Shown here in pieces: positions 22,042 to 31,735 of a DNA stretch of 64,000 nucleotides; within the stretch, counting starts at the first letter, position 1, and each line of letters begins with the position of its first letter. The notes below the pieces were generated by a model. It made no database searches. It was not told the DNA's origin and saw only the letters and a list, made by a program, of their open reading frames with translations. A program made the position numbers and the translations under genes. This DNA comes from Nephrocerus scutellatus. Taxonomy: Eukaryota; Arthropoda; Insecta; Diptera; Pipunculidae. The stretch spans positions 56,632,920 through 56,696,919 of the forward strand of contig OX352765.1 of the NCBI GenBank assembly GCA_947095585.1, in the 5' to 3' direction.

Positions 22042-22575
22042 TGTTAGGCACGATGTCTGAAAATGCTTATCGACTCGATTTTTGTGTGAATGCGATGCAA
22101 AAATGTGAAGTGAGCGAAATGCTAATTAGTTTTATGTTTGATGCGAACTTACGAAATAAACTAAATTTATGTGTGATGCGAAAATTCTATTCGCATGCAA
22201 AAAATGCTTTTCGCGATATAAAATTAATTTTATGTGTGCGAATGGAATCGATTTTCAGCGTTGCTTTCTGGATTTATATCCGGCTACGAAGGACCAATGA
22301 TTCCTCCACGAGTAGAGGAATAGAGTTAAATCGAAAGACTTCGAAATATTGTGAAATTATAAATTGCAAAACTTTAATTAAATAATTTTAATAAAGAACA
22401 CTGTTCAATGAAGTTAATTTTATGAGAACAAAAAGCAAAAATGACCGACTAATAGCAATGGTGACGACGAACGAACTTAGCTCCTCTTTCTTTTTTTTTT
22501 GCCTTTGATTTTTGGCGGATGCGTTCACTTGGCGAACTTTGCGCATGTCTCCACCAGTGTTTACACGCCGCAACA
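22042..22575 (-). repeat. 5' LTR of the Pao/BEL element
   Basis: About 534 bp from tgttagg to ccgcaaca. The inner boundary is judged from the TG start only: no clean primer-binding site follows (the adjacent bases read cctaacctaac on the element strand). The outer boundary is supported by the shared end with 17737. Confidence 0.7.
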
Positions 22576-22709
22576 CGACTATAAATGCTGAAATATAAAA
22601 ACACAACCACACTGCAACAAAAAACTAACAAAAAAACAACTCCAATCGGAAAGCAAACAGCGCTGCCCACAGCGCACAACGCACACAGAACACAGTCTTA
22701 TAGTATGAA
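22576..22709 (+). other. Spacer shared with 31.19-31.28 kb
   Basis: Contains aatgctgaaatataaaaaca, cagcgctgcccacagcgcac and cacacagaacacagtc. The same ordered blocks occur at 31188-31275, before an MS-A copy in both places. The 22.6 kb copy is about 45 bp longer. No gene. Confidence 0.6.
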
Positions 22710-22914
22710 ATAAAAAAAATTTGTATGGGAGCCCCGGGGTCGTCGGCCCGATCACTCTCAAATTTTAATAAAAAGTTTTGTTACCGGAAATAAGCATGTG
22801 TACAATATGTTAATAAAATCGGGCTTTGGGAAGTGTGTAAAAAATTGTTCACAAGATCTGACCAGCTAGCCAGTCCGCCAGCCACGGGCACGCGAAGTTA
22901 ATATAGAGAATTTA
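22710..22914 (+). repeat. MS-A repeat, right-end copy
   Basis: tttgtatgggagccccgggg, an aataaaatcgggctttggga block, then ccagctagccagtccgccag, gccacgggcacgcgaagtta and the terminus tagagaattta at 22904-22914. Confidence 0.85.
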
Positions 22915-23235
22915 AGAAAAAACAGCCAATAAAAATTAAAATTTTTCGTGTAAATTTTCTAATCTGGGATTCACTATGTGCAAAGTTTGAATAAAATCGG
23001 GTAAATATTTTTTTAAAAATTGTTTGGGAGCCCCCTCTCCCGATCACTACAAAATTTTTACAAAAAGTGTTTCCATAGGAGATACACATGTGTATAAAAT
23101 TTGAAAAAAATTGGGATATAGGAGCCCCTCGGCTCTGGTGCCACTTCCAAATTATTACAAAATGCGTTGTCCATAGGACATGTGTGTATTAAATTTTAAG
23201 AAAATCAAGATATTTTTTTTTAAATTTCAAAATTC
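22915..23235 (+). repeat. MS-A repeat, left-end copy
   Basis: After the linker gccaataaaaattaaaattt it starts with taaattttcta (22951-22961). Two to three monomers follow, up to about 23215. There is no CAGC tract or right terminus; it is cut by the 100-bp minisatellite. Confidence 0.75.
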
Positions 23236-23865
23236 GCTGAGTTGAACGGTAATGGTAAGACAGCTCTAGGATTGGGTCGGTAACTGAGCGGGGTGACCGA
23301 TATTAGTGTCGATTCTATGGTTTTCAGGGTTGCTGAGTTGAATGGTGATTGTAAGACAGCTCTAGGGGGATGGTGTCGATAATTGAGGGGGTGTGACCGA
23401 TATTAGTGTCGATTCTATGGTTTTCTGGGTCGCTGAGTTGAATGGTGATGGTAAGACAGCTCTAGGGGGATGGCGTCGATAATTGATGGGGTGTGACCGA
23501 TATTAGTGTCGATTCTATGGTTTTCTGGGTCGCTGAGTTGAATGGTGATGTTAAGACAGCTCTAGTGGGATGGGGTCGATAACTGAGGAGGGGGGGGGGG
23601 TGACCGATGTTAATGTTGATTCTATGGTTTTCAGAGTCGCTGAGTTGAACATTGATGGTAGTGTAGCTCTCGGGGAATGGGGTCGATAACTGAGGCTGGT
23701 GGTGTTCGATATTAATGACGGTTCTATGGTTTTCGGGGTCGCTGAGTTGAACGATGATGGTAAGACAGCTCTATGGGGATGGGGTCGATAATTGAGTGGG
23801 GGGTGGGTTACCAATATTAGTGTCGATTTTATATTTTTCAGCGTCGTTGAGTTGAGTTGAGTTGA
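23236..23865 (+). repeat. Tandem repeat of about 100 bp, six copies
   Basis: Unit: cgctgagttgaatggtgatg, gtaagacagctctaggggga, tggggtcgataattgagggg, tgaccgatattagtgtcgat, tctatggttttctgggt. Starts lie at about 23236, 23332, 23432, 23532, 23639, 23741 and 23844. A G10 run at 23589-23600 marks one unit. The last unit passes directly into copia-like sequence. Confidence 0.92.
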
Positions 23866-24299
23866 TTGACAGCTTCTGACTATTTGCCGCTGTGACTTCT
23901 CTTACATGCGGTTGTGACCTATTCACAATGTGCGGTTCATAATTCGACATGTGTGCCGTAGCACCGCTATCAAAGAACCAATCGTCGGGCGACACACATT
24001 TCTGTGCAACAAAAGAACTGTACATAGCAGTCTTTTCGTTTTTTAATTTCGGACAATGCTTTTTAAAATGCGGCCACCGCAATCAAAACACTTTACTCTT
24101 TTCTTTGTCTGCAAATACTTTTGCTTCTTCACTTTGCTCAAATTCGACTTCTTATAACAAAATGTATTTCACATAATCGACTTAAATTTCTTTTACTTTT
24201 GCTTCGATTGTCTTCACCATTGATTTGAATTGATCCGGTAAATCACACAAAATAATCGCACCCGCTGTTTGTTTCAAACTGGTCGCTGTCAAGCGAATT
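23866..24299 (-). pseudogene. Copia-like gag nucleocapsid and protease fragment
   Basis: On the minus strand: SMVKTIEAKVKEI (gag, near 24200-24235), KKRVKCFDCGG, then after a frame change HFKKHCPKLKNEKTAMYSSF. Together these form a copia-type zinc knuckle (CX2C...HX4C). WFFDSGATAHMSNYEPHIVN is the protease active site (D-S-G). The fragment ends at the minisatellite. It points away from the RNase H fragment next to it. Confidence 0.82.
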
Positions 24300-24497
24300 T
24301 TGCGATGTCTAAAAGGCACAATAAGCTTGGGCATCACATAAAGCAAATCGTCAAACGAATTAACTGGTTTTGTGATTCAGACTGGGCTAATGATCTCGTC
24401 AAACGAAGGTCAACGACCGGTTATTTATTTGTGATGCAAAATGGCACAATTTCATGGTGCACACACATGCAAAACCACCTGCGTTAACTACGACTGA
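24300..24497 (+). pseudogene. Copia-like RNase H fragment, left half
   Basis: Plus-strand frame with WFCDSDWANDLVKRRSTTGY and LFVMQNGTISWCTHMQ. This is the RNase H region of copia pol (DSDWA, RRSTTGYLF). A frameshift lies near 24470. It ends at the G2 target duplication ctga (24494-24497) and continues at 30832. Confidence 0.88.
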
Positions 24498-25020
24498 TGT
24501 AAAGGTATGTTTACTCGTTGTGTAATGGTAAGACTGACGATGTAAAGTTGTAATGTAAAAACTAAGCCGTTGGACAAACTATGTTGGTGTGGTTTCGCTA
24601 AGCAGTAAGCTGCAACCAGCGGCGGGGTGTATGTTTAACTCTGTTTTTATTCTGTAAAATCTACTTCTTTTATACTAATTCTAACAATGTAAATTTCTTA
24701 TCTACTAATAGAAAATATGTATGTAACTAATTCAGTGCATCGTCATCGATGCACTTGAAATAGTTTCGTTATGTACAATAGTGTGCTTATTATTGATGCA
24801 CTTGAAATGCTAATGCTATAGTAGGGCACGATGCAAATGCTCTACTTGTTGTGTATGAATCATAGTGCACCGTGTCGGTGCTTGCCGAACACGTGTGCTT
24901 TGTTTATGTTGTGATGTAATTTATTGTTTTGTGAATGTTACTGATTGTGTGTGCTGTTTGTATTGACATTTGGTTTGTGTTTATTTGGGTGGTGTGTATC
25001 AATTGTGGATATACACTACA
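24498..25020 (-). repeat. 3' LTR of gypsy element G2
   Basis: 523 bp, TGTAAAGG...ACTACA. Aligned by eye to 30309-30831 it differs at three positions (taattcagtg/taatgcagtg; gtgctta/gtgctca; gtgctgt/gtggtgt). The 4-bp duplication CTGA lies outside both LTRs (24494-24497 and 30832-30835). Confidence 0.96.
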
Positions 25021-25033
25021 CCCTTACCCTTTG
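25021..25033 (-). promoter_or_regulatory. Polypurine tract of G2
   Basis: On the element strand AAAGGGTAAGG directly precedes the 3' LTR start TGTAGTG. This is the expected plus-strand primer site. Confidence 0.7.
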
Positions 25034-25160
25034 GAAAAAAAAATTTTTGTTTTGTATATAAAAAAAAATTTTTTGTGTAGGATTTTTGATGATTTTTTTT
25101 TTTTTTTTTTGTTTAAGTAATGTTGAAAAATGCGTTAAATTTAATTATATGAATTGGTAG
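25034..25160 (-). other. G2 3' untranslated region
   Basis: Poly-A/T-rich stretch between the integrase stop and the polypurine tract. There is no env frame. Confidence 0.6.
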
Positions 25161-25860
25161 TTAGCTTAATCTAGGTTGGTATAATTTTAATTGATTATTA
25201 TGTAATACGGTTATGTCGGTATTTACACCTTGTTTATCTACTACTGTGTATGGTCCTTTGTATGGACTTTGGTTTTTCCTCCTATTTTCTACTTTTACTA
25301 ATACTAGGTCTCCTATATTTATGTTTAATTTGTTAGTATTACTGTCTAACGTTCTTTTCATTTTTACCTTAGTTGTTAGGTCTTTTGCACGGTTTAGTGC
25401 TGTATTGAGTCTGACTCTTAGCTCGTTTGAATAATCGTCTAAATTGTATATTTTGTTGTCGTTTTTGTATTTATCTGAGGGTAGTCTTGCTAGTTTACCG
25501 TAGATAAGTTCATATGGCGTGTAGCCTGTGTCTATGTGTGGAGTTGTGTTGTATGCGAATGTAAAGTATGGTACCCATTTGTCCCATTCATTGTCGTTGA
25601 CAAAAGTCAAAAGAAATTCGTTAAGTACTCTATGGTTACGTTCGAGTGCTCCTATTGTTTGGTGATGGTATGGTGTGGAAAATGTTTGTTTTATTTCTAG
25701 TAGTGAACAAATATTTCTTAGTAGTTCGTTAGTGAATTCTGTCCCGTTGTCTGATTTGAGTACCTTAAAATGTCCGTATTTTAAAATAAATTGTTCGACT
25801 ATTGTGCAAGCTTTCTCAGAGTCGAATCTGGATTCGCTGATTTATCGCTGCAACTTACGT
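25161..25860 (-). pseudogene. G2 integrase, N-terminal part deleted
   Basis: One open minus-strand frame. From about 25850 it carries FILKYGHFKVLKSDNGTEFT (second catalytic Asp), TPYHHQTIGALERNHRVLNE (catalytic Glu in ALERNH), then WVPYFTFAYNTTPHIDTGYT, PYELIYGKLARLPSD and a tail with YKGPYTVVDKQGVNTD. The HHCC zinc domain and the first catalytic Asp are missing: upstream sequence jumps from the post-RNase H linker straight into the core. A single copy like this could not integrate by itself. Confidence 0.92.
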
Positions 25861-26420
25861 GTACATAGTTATTTTCAATATTTATTCTGCAGTTTTTTAC
25901 ATTTTTGTCGACATTGAATTTTAATTTCTTCATATTCCTTATTTCATTAATGGATGTGCATTCCCACATTTGAAGTTGATCAGGCTTCTGTTGAGAGCTG
26001 CATTTCTCCGTAATATCCTCTTTCTTATTGTTTTTGGTCATTCCCCTTGTAATTATTAACGTTTTCTTGGCTTTTTCATCTATTTTATGTGGTATCATCT
26101 CCTTTAATATATCTGAGTCTAATTGTATTCGCGATAATGCATCTGCGTTTGTGTTTAATTTTCCTTGTTTGTAGATTATTTCAACATCATAGTCACATAG
26201 GTCTAATCGTATTCTTGTCATCTTTGACGATGGATTGCTGTGGGTAAATAGAGACACTAGTGGTCTATGGTCCGTGACTACTGTGAATTTTCTTCCGTAG
26301 AGATAAGGTTTAAAAAAATTTATACTCCAGTGTATTGCTAGGAGTTCTTTTTCTATGACTGGCTTGTTTAGGTCGTGTTTTTGCAGTGATTTACTTGCGA
26401 ATGATATTGGTAAGTCATAC
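25861..26420 (-). pseudogene. G2 RNase H C-terminal part and linker
   Basis: Minus-strand frames: KELLAIHWSINFFKPYLYGR, VVTDHRPLVSLF, then SKMTRIRLDLCDYDVEIIYK and LNTNADALSRIQL, the typical end of gypsy RNase H (NxxADALSR). It is out of frame with the RT/RNase H N-terminal piece because of a small indel at about 26400-26425. The frame ends in DNKSA-like sequence at the deletion into integrase. Confidence 0.9.
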
Positions 26421-27573
26421 CAATCTCACCTTGCGAGAGTACTGCACCTAAAGCGAAATTTGAAGCGTCAGTCGTCAATATGAATGGTTTGTCAAAATCA
26501 GGGTATTGCAATATTGGTGGGCTGATTAGTTTTTCTTTCAGTGTTTCAAAGGCATTCTGGCAGTTTGTTGTCCATTCAAATTTAGTGTTTTTCTTCAATA
26601 GGGAATTTAAATCTTTGGCTATATCTGCGAAGTTTGGTATGAATCGTCTGTAGTAGTTGCAGAATGCAACGAATCGTTTGACGTCGTCTGTGGTCTTTGG
26701 TGTCGGATAATCTATAATCTTTTTAAATTTTGCAGGGTCAGTCTTAACTCCGTCTTTAGTTATTAAATGTCCTAGGTATACTACTTCTGGACGTAGGAAA
26801 CAACACTTTTCTGCATTGAGTTTCAGATTATAGTGTTTTAAACGGTCTAAAACTTTGATTAGATTTTGGTTGTGGTGGTCTAAACTACATCCGTAGATGA
26901 TAATGTCATCTACGTATAAAAATGCTTCAGTTTCAAGTCCAGCTAATGCTATGGTGAGCATTCTTTGGAAACTATTTGAGGATATTTTTAGTCCAAAAGG
27001 TAGACGTTTGAATTGATAGTGTCCGTTTGGTGTCGAAAATGCTGTCAATGGTCTTGAGTCTTTTTCTAATCCTATCTGGTGGAAGGAGCTTGTCATGTCG
27101 AGCGTTGAGAACCATTTAGCTCTCCCTAGCTTGTCTAAGATGTCATCTAAACGTGTTAATGGAAATTTGTCATTAACGATTTTGTCGTTGAGTTTCCTAT
27201 AGTCGACAACTACTCTCCATTTGTTTTTGTCCGTTGTATTCTTTTTTGTTACGAGTAATAGTGGAGCATTGTAAGGGCTAACTGAGTGTTCTATTATATC
27301 GTCTTCGAACATTTTATTTACTTGATTTTTTATGACTTCCATGTTTGCGTGTGGTAGTCTGTAGTTTTTTATGTATACCGGTGTGTTGTCGTTTGTGGAT
27401 ATTTTTTGTGTGTAAAAATTGTTTGTTGTCAGATGGTCGTTTTCTAAATGAAATACTTCTTGGTATTGTTCTAAAATTTTTAGATTTGTGTTTTTTGAAT
27501 GTTCGTCTTTGCAGTCTATGTTTAGATGTTTTTTAACCTTTTTGAAACGTTTGTTGTCATGGTTTGTGTTCAC
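26421..27573 (-). CDS. G2 reverse transcriptase and RNase H N-terminus
   Basis: Frame of about 400 codons with complete RT motifs: YRLPHANMEVIKNQVNKM, LLVTKKNTTDKNKWRVVVDY, FSTLDMTSSFHQIGLEKDSR, GHYQFKRLPFGLKISSNSFQ, FLYVDDIIIYGCSLDHHNQN (catalytic YVDD), YLGHLITKDGVKTDPAKFKK and, for RNase H, FILTTDASNFALGAVLSQG. The RT catalytic residues are intact. It belongs to the 412/mdg1-like branch of Ty3/gypsy by overall layout (inference). It overlaps the end of the protease frame slightly (27557-27573). Confidence 0.93.
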
Positions 27574-28219
27574 TGAAGTTTAGTATGTCGTAGTCTTTTA
27601 GTGGCTTGGTCTCTAATTTGATGTTTTTTAATATTACTTCTGAGTTGGTTGCGTTTAGAATTCTGATGTGTGTCATACCCGTTTTGGGTGCAATTGAGTT
27701 GCTTAAATAAACACCATCAGTTAATTCTTTGTTTAATATTACTCTGTCTTCGTTTATTTGTAGCTTAATTGGTTGTATTATTTGTGTCCGTGGTGGTACT
27801 GTTATTGTCAGAGTCCGCAATATTTTTGAATACATTAGTAGTGTTGTAATTGTTTCATTTACTATTATTGATATAGTAAACGTCTCATAGTCGATTTTGC
27901 AGAAAAATCTTTTGAGAAAATCTCTACCAAGTATGCCGTCTGTTTCAATTGGGAAATTGTTTTTTACCAATTAGAAATCGTGATTACAGTATGTGTCGCC
28001 TATTAGCAGATCGAGTTCTATTATGCCTAAAGAAAATGTCTCCTCTTTTGTTATTCCTGTTAGTTTGCAATTTTCTTCCGGGTAGAATGGTTCATTTTCA
28101 ACCTTGTTTGAAACCTTGAAAATTGATATGTCGGCGCCAGTGTCTATTAAAAATGACATTTCTTTGTCTTTGCTTTTTAGTGTGATGTAATTTGTATTGC
28201 AATCCGAGATTTTGAACAT
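27557..28219 (-). pseudogene. G2 protease
   Basis: Two abutting frames. 28219-27971 has LKSKDKEMSFLIDTGADISI (catalytic D-T-G) and a stop at 27971. 27970-27557 resumes in the next codons with NFPIETDGILGRDFLKRFF, the second conserved box of gypsy proteases (ILGRDFL), and then TLTITVPPRTQIIQPIKLQI. Coordinates show the two frames are the same reading frame, split by one stop (ccaattagaaatc, TAG). Confidence 0.88.
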
Positions 28220-28221
28220 AT

Positions 28222-28860
28222 TTATTGGTGGCCTTGTGAAGAAAACACGTGCTCCGTGGCTTGCTCGTTTCCCTGGTAGTTGTTCATAGTGTCATTGTTT
28301 CCTTCATTGTGTAGTGTTCGTATGTAGTGATTAGGTCGTTCGTTGAAATTTGACCTTCTGCTTTGTTGATTTTGATTGTGATTATTATTTTGCCTGTATG
28401 TTTGCCTGTTATGATTGAAGTTGTTGTTAGGTTGTCTATAGCCGTAATTATTTCGTACGTTTGGTTGCCTATAAGTGTTTGGTGACCTTCGAATGTTGTC
28501 GTAGGTTCTGGTGTAGTTTTGTCTGTTTGGTTGTGTCGGTCTATTTTTGTTGAAATGCATAATTCTGTTCGTATGTTCCTTTTCGATTTCTAAAGCAAGG
28601 TTAATTGCTTCAGTGAATGTTTTTGGTTGAGCGGCAAATATGGTTGATTTTAGCTCATCTTTCAACCCATTCTTGAATATATTTAAAGCATATGTATCGT
28701 TCATTTTCGTTACTATAAATTTTTCGGTTTGATTTGTGGTACCGAGATCGTCAATTTGTAGTTTGTTTAAGTCTGTAATAAGGTTAGTTATTCTGTCCTT
28801 ATTATGCTGTGACAGAAAAATTTCATTGTGTAATTTGTGTTAGTGATGTATGTATATGGG
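28222..28860 (-). pseudogene. G2 gag C-terminal part
   Basis: Frame with HNKDRITNLITDLNKLQIDD, NDTYALNIFKNGLKDELKST and FAAQPKTFTEAINLALEIEK, the conserved gag segment FxxGL...A...TF..AI..A. A basic Asn/Gln/Arg-rich tail follows (RPTQPNRQNYTRT; NNHNQNQQSRRSNFNERPNH) in place of a zinc knuckle, as in several gypsy gags. The first ATG at 28704 is internal; the frame opens upstream. Confidence 0.82.
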
Positions 28861-29426
28861 GTATAGTTGTTGATGATTTATATTTATTCCTTAGTTCTGT
28901 GTTGAGTGCTGTTAGGTTTTCCGGTGTTGTGTGTATTGTAGTTTTTACATTCGAACTTAATTTTACGTGGAAGATAAATTCTAGTAAATCTTCCTTAGCT
29001 GTATTATTTAGAGGTTTATCTACTAGTTCTATGATTTTTAAAAAGCTATCTAATTCCCTATAATTTCCTGAAAAAATATGCTATATATGCTGCTATGTTT
29101 GTGTTTTCTATTTCTATATTGTCTTCTGAGTATAATTCGTTTAAATTTATATTGTCTTTACTTTCTAAGTCTGTGTTTTCTAGAAATGTATTTAGTATGT
29201 CTAATGTGATTGTGTATTTTTCTTTGAATATTGTTTTTAGTTTGTTTATTTCAGTGTGTTTTTTGTGTAAAGGGTTATTTGTGATTTCTATAAATCTATC
29301 TTTCAGATTTTCTAGTTCTTCTATCCTTGTTTCTATTGTGTCTTTTCTGTATCTCCTATTTGACCACTTTTTGGCATTTGTATGTAGTGTTTCTATTTTC
29401 GAAATTATTTCCTGTGCCTTTTCCAT
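28861..29426 (-). pseudogene. G2 gag N-terminal part with frameshift
   Basis: Starts with ATG at 29426: MEKAQEIISKIETLHTNAKK, a strongly coiled-coil-like N-terminus, and runs to IAAYIAYFF. A 1-bp length change in an A6 run at about 29069-29074 shifts the frame. The next frame has NYRELDSFLKIIELVDKPLN and VKTTIHTTPENLTALNTELR, followed by a second frame change near 28850. Homopolymer indels could be real decay or sequencing error. Confidence 0.8.
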
Positions 29427-29507
29427 TCCCTAGAAACAACTTCTCCTATTTAAAAAGTGGAAATACTAGTATAATAAAAATTTTTTTTTGTTTTTGTTTA
29501 TTTTATT

Positions 29508-29738
29508 TTATACATTTTGTTTCTTATTGATTTGTTTGTGAAAATAATTTCTAAGGTAGTTATTAAATTTTTTTAATAAGAATATTGTTAGTGCTATTGT
29601 GATAATTATTGTTACTAATATTATTAATTCTACGTTAGTTTTATTTATTGTTGGTTTCTCGATGCTGTTGTTGTTGTTGTTGTTGTTGTATACCTTCTCC
29701 GTCTCTATGTTTGTTTCTTTTGAGAACCAATGTCCCAT
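29508..29738 (-). CDS. G2 small membrane-protein ORF (76 aa)
   Basis: ATG at 29738. The N-terminus MGHWFSKE has Gly2 and a basic residue at 7, compatible with N-myristoylation (inference). A poly-Asn tract follows, then one hydrophobic segment VELIILVTIIITIALTIFLL and a basic tail KKFNNYLRNYFHKQINKK. It overlaps the upstream 147-codon ORF by 98 bp and precedes gag by about 80 bp. Small ORFs before gag are known in the 412/mdg1 group. This could be an accessory membrane-targeting protein or a chance frame; absence of stops and a clear TM favour the former. Confidence 0.5.
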   Translation of the reverse strand: MGHWFSKETNIETEKVYNNNNNNNSIEKPTINKTNVELIILVTIIITIALTIFLLKKFNNYLRNYFHKQINKKQNV

Positions 29739-30084
29739 TATTTTGTTGTTTGTGTTTTCTCCTGGAGTTTAGTGTTTTCTTTAGAATGTCTATTTCCTCC
29801 CAGTATGCTGTTGCTAAATTCCAGGGGATTGGATTTTCCGTATTTCTTACTTGTTTAAGTAGGCTTGCCAGTATTCTTCTATCTCTAGTCTGTTGTCCTC
29901 CTCTTTTTTTTCTTGTGATGGATGTATCTATGTGTGGTATAGTGGTTCTTTTGTTGTCTGCAATTTTCTGTTGATTCTTGCGATATTGGTCCAGTGTCAA
30001 CTTCTTTGGTCCTTGCTGCTTGTTGCTTGGTATGTAGATCGGGTGTTTTTCTTGTGTTGATGTTGTAGGGATGTATTCTTCCAT
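29641..30084 (-). CDS. G2 leader ORF (147 aa), basic Gln-rich
   Basis: ATG at 30084. Starts MEEYIPTTSTQEKHPIYIPS, then KKLTLDQYRKNQQKIAD, ITRKKRGGQQTRDRRILASL, a WNLATAYWEEID segment, and ends in poly-Gln encoded by a CAA run. No family recognised. It is the first ORF after the 5' LTR and leader repeats. Its charge pattern (basic middle) suggests nucleic-acid contact, but this is only inference. Confidence 0.5.
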   Translation of the reverse strand: MEEYIPTTSTQEKHPIYIPSNKQQGPKKLTLDQYRKNQQKIADNKRTTIPHIDTSITRKKRGGQQTRDRRILASLLKQVRNTENPIPWNLATAYWEEIDILKKTLNSRRKHKQQNNGTLVLKRNKHRDGEGIQQQQQQQQHRETNNK

Positions 30085-30099
30085 TAAAAAAAAATTTTG

Positions 30100-30305
30100 T
30101 TTAATCCTTGCAGGTTTTTGGTTTTCGGTATTGATGTTTTGTCTGTTATGCGCGTGTTTGCAGGATCTTAAAAATTTTTTTTTAGGATTGTTGTTTTGAA
30201 TCCTTTAATGTTGTCTGTGCGCGTGTTTGCAGGATCTTAAAAAAAAATTTTAGGATTGTTGTTTTGAATCCTTTAATGTTGTCTGTGCGCGTGTTTGCAG
30301 GATCG
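30100..30305 (+). repeat. Leader tandem repeat of G2, 2.5 copies
   Basis: Units of about 64-67 bp containing aggattgttgttttgaatcc, tttaatgttgtctgtgcgcg and tgtttgcaggatcttaaaaa. Two are near-identical (about 30176-30305) and an older partial one lies at 30130-30180. They sit between the primer-binding site and the first leader ORF. Confidence 0.85.
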
Positions 30306-30308
30306 CCA
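30291..30308 (-). promoter_or_regulatory. Primer-binding site of G2
   Basis: On the element strand TGGCGATCCTGCAAACAC begins directly after the 5' LTR. It starts TGG, complementary to a tRNA 3' end. The tRNA is not identified. The site overlaps the last leader repeat unit, whose gtttgcaggatc core resembles it, so the leader repeats look like copied primer-site sequence. Confidence 0.75.
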
Positions 30309-30831
30309 TGTAAAGGTATGTTTACTCGTTGTGTAATGGTAAGACTGACGATGTAAAGTTGTAATGTAAAAACTAAGCCGTTGGACAAACTATGTTGGTG
30401 TGGTTTCGCTAAGCAGTAAGCTGCAACCAGCGGCGGGGTGTATGTTTAACTCTGTTTTTATTCTGTAAAATCTACTTCTTTTATACTAATTCTAACAATG
30501 TAAATTTCTTATCTACTAATAGAAAATATGTATGTAACTAATGCAGTGCATCGTCATCGATGCACTTGAAATAGTTTCGTTATGTACAATAGTGTGCTCA
30601 TTATTGATGCACTTGAAATGCTAATGCTATAGTAGGGCACGATGCAAATGCTCTACTTGTTGTGTATGAATCATAGTGCACCGTGTCGGTGCTTGCCGAA
30701 CACGTGTGCTTTGTTTATGTTGTGATGTAATTTATTGTTTTGTGAATGTTACTGATTGTGTGTGGTGTTTGTATTGACATTTGGTTTGTGTTTATTTGGG
30801 TGGTGTGTATCAATTGTGGATATACACTACA
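30309..30831 (-). repeat. 5' LTR of gypsy element G2
   Basis: 523 bp, same ends as 24498-25020, three differences. No promoter motif is claimed. Flanked by the CTGA target duplication at 30832-30835. Confidence 0.96.
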
Positions 30832-30960
30832 CTGAGGCGGAGTACATGTCCATGACAGAATGTATTCAAGAAGCTATGTGGCTGAAGAGCCTTAACAACA
30901 AACTGAATCCTACTGCACCAAATACAATTACGATTCATTGTGATAACCGTGGAGCTCACT
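30832..30960 (+). pseudogene. Copia-like RNase H fragment, right half
   Basis: Continues the copia frame broken at 24497: TEAEYMSMTECIQEAMWLKS, then KLNPTAPNTITIHCDNRGA. TEAEYM and HCDNRGA are copia RNase H motifs. The frame ends abruptly at an MS-A copy. Confidence 0.9.
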
Positions 30961-31133
30961 GACCCCGAGGCCCGAGGGCCCTGAATTTTAATAGAAAGGG
31001 TTGTCATGGGAAATACACATGTGTGCAAAGTTTTAATAAAATCGGGCTATAGGAATTGGGTCAACAATTGATCACAAGATTTGGTGTGTCCGCCAGCCAG
31101 CCACGGGCACGCGAAGTTAATATAGAGAATTTA
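30961..31133 (+). repeat. MS-A repeat, right-end copy
   Basis: Begins in a monomer (gaccccgaggcccgagggcc), carries ccgccagccagccacgggca and ends tagagaattta (31123-31133). The junction with copia lies inside a monomer. Confidence 0.8.
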
Positions 31134-31469
31134 AAAATTTAAATTGTTCAAGTAAATCTCCAATAACCAAAAGTATACTAAATTCCACTACAAATGCTGA
31201 AAAATAAAAACACATTCGCAGCGCTGCTCATAGCGCACCACGCACACAGAATACAGTCATCATAGTATGACATCATAGTATGACCGCGGCCCGATCCCTC
31301 CCAAATTTTAATAGAAAGTATTGTCAGCGGAAATATACATGTGTGCAAAATTTCGATAAAATCGGATTTTGGAATATTGGTTAAAAATGGATCACAAGAT
31401 CTAACCAGCCACCCAGCCAGCCAGCCAGTCCGCCAGCCACGGGCACGCAAAGTTAATATAGAGAATTTA
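31134..31469 (+). repeat. Spacer plus MS-A right-end copy
   Basis: 31188-31285 is the spacer shared with 22.58-22.71 kb. MS-A follows from about 31287 with a (CCAG)n tract (31405-31430) and ends tagagaattta at 31469. Confidence 0.75.
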
Positions 31470-31735
31470 ATAAATAACTTATGTCTGATCAGATGCTATT
31501 AAGCCCTGCTAACATGGATGACCAAGCCAGGACAGCTTAAGACACCGCCTTTCAGGGCTCTGAGCCCTTTGGTGGAGTCAATTTAAATACTGCCACATAA
31601 AAAAATGGCAGCTTCTGGGAACTACAGATTTGTCAATCGCACTAGGAGAGTATATAAGGACTTAAAAAATCTAGGAGAAAAATCAAGACAAATTCCTATA
31701 AGGAAGCCTGAAATATCTTCTTAATAAACTAAAAT
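31470..31735. other. Unassigned spacer
   Basis: About 265 bp without recognised motif. Confidence 0.35.

Noticed and set aside
30182..30388. Plus-strand gtttgcag motifs resembling splice acceptors
   Set aside because: They fall in the antisense of the G2 leader repeats and correspond to the primer-binding region; no exon follows.
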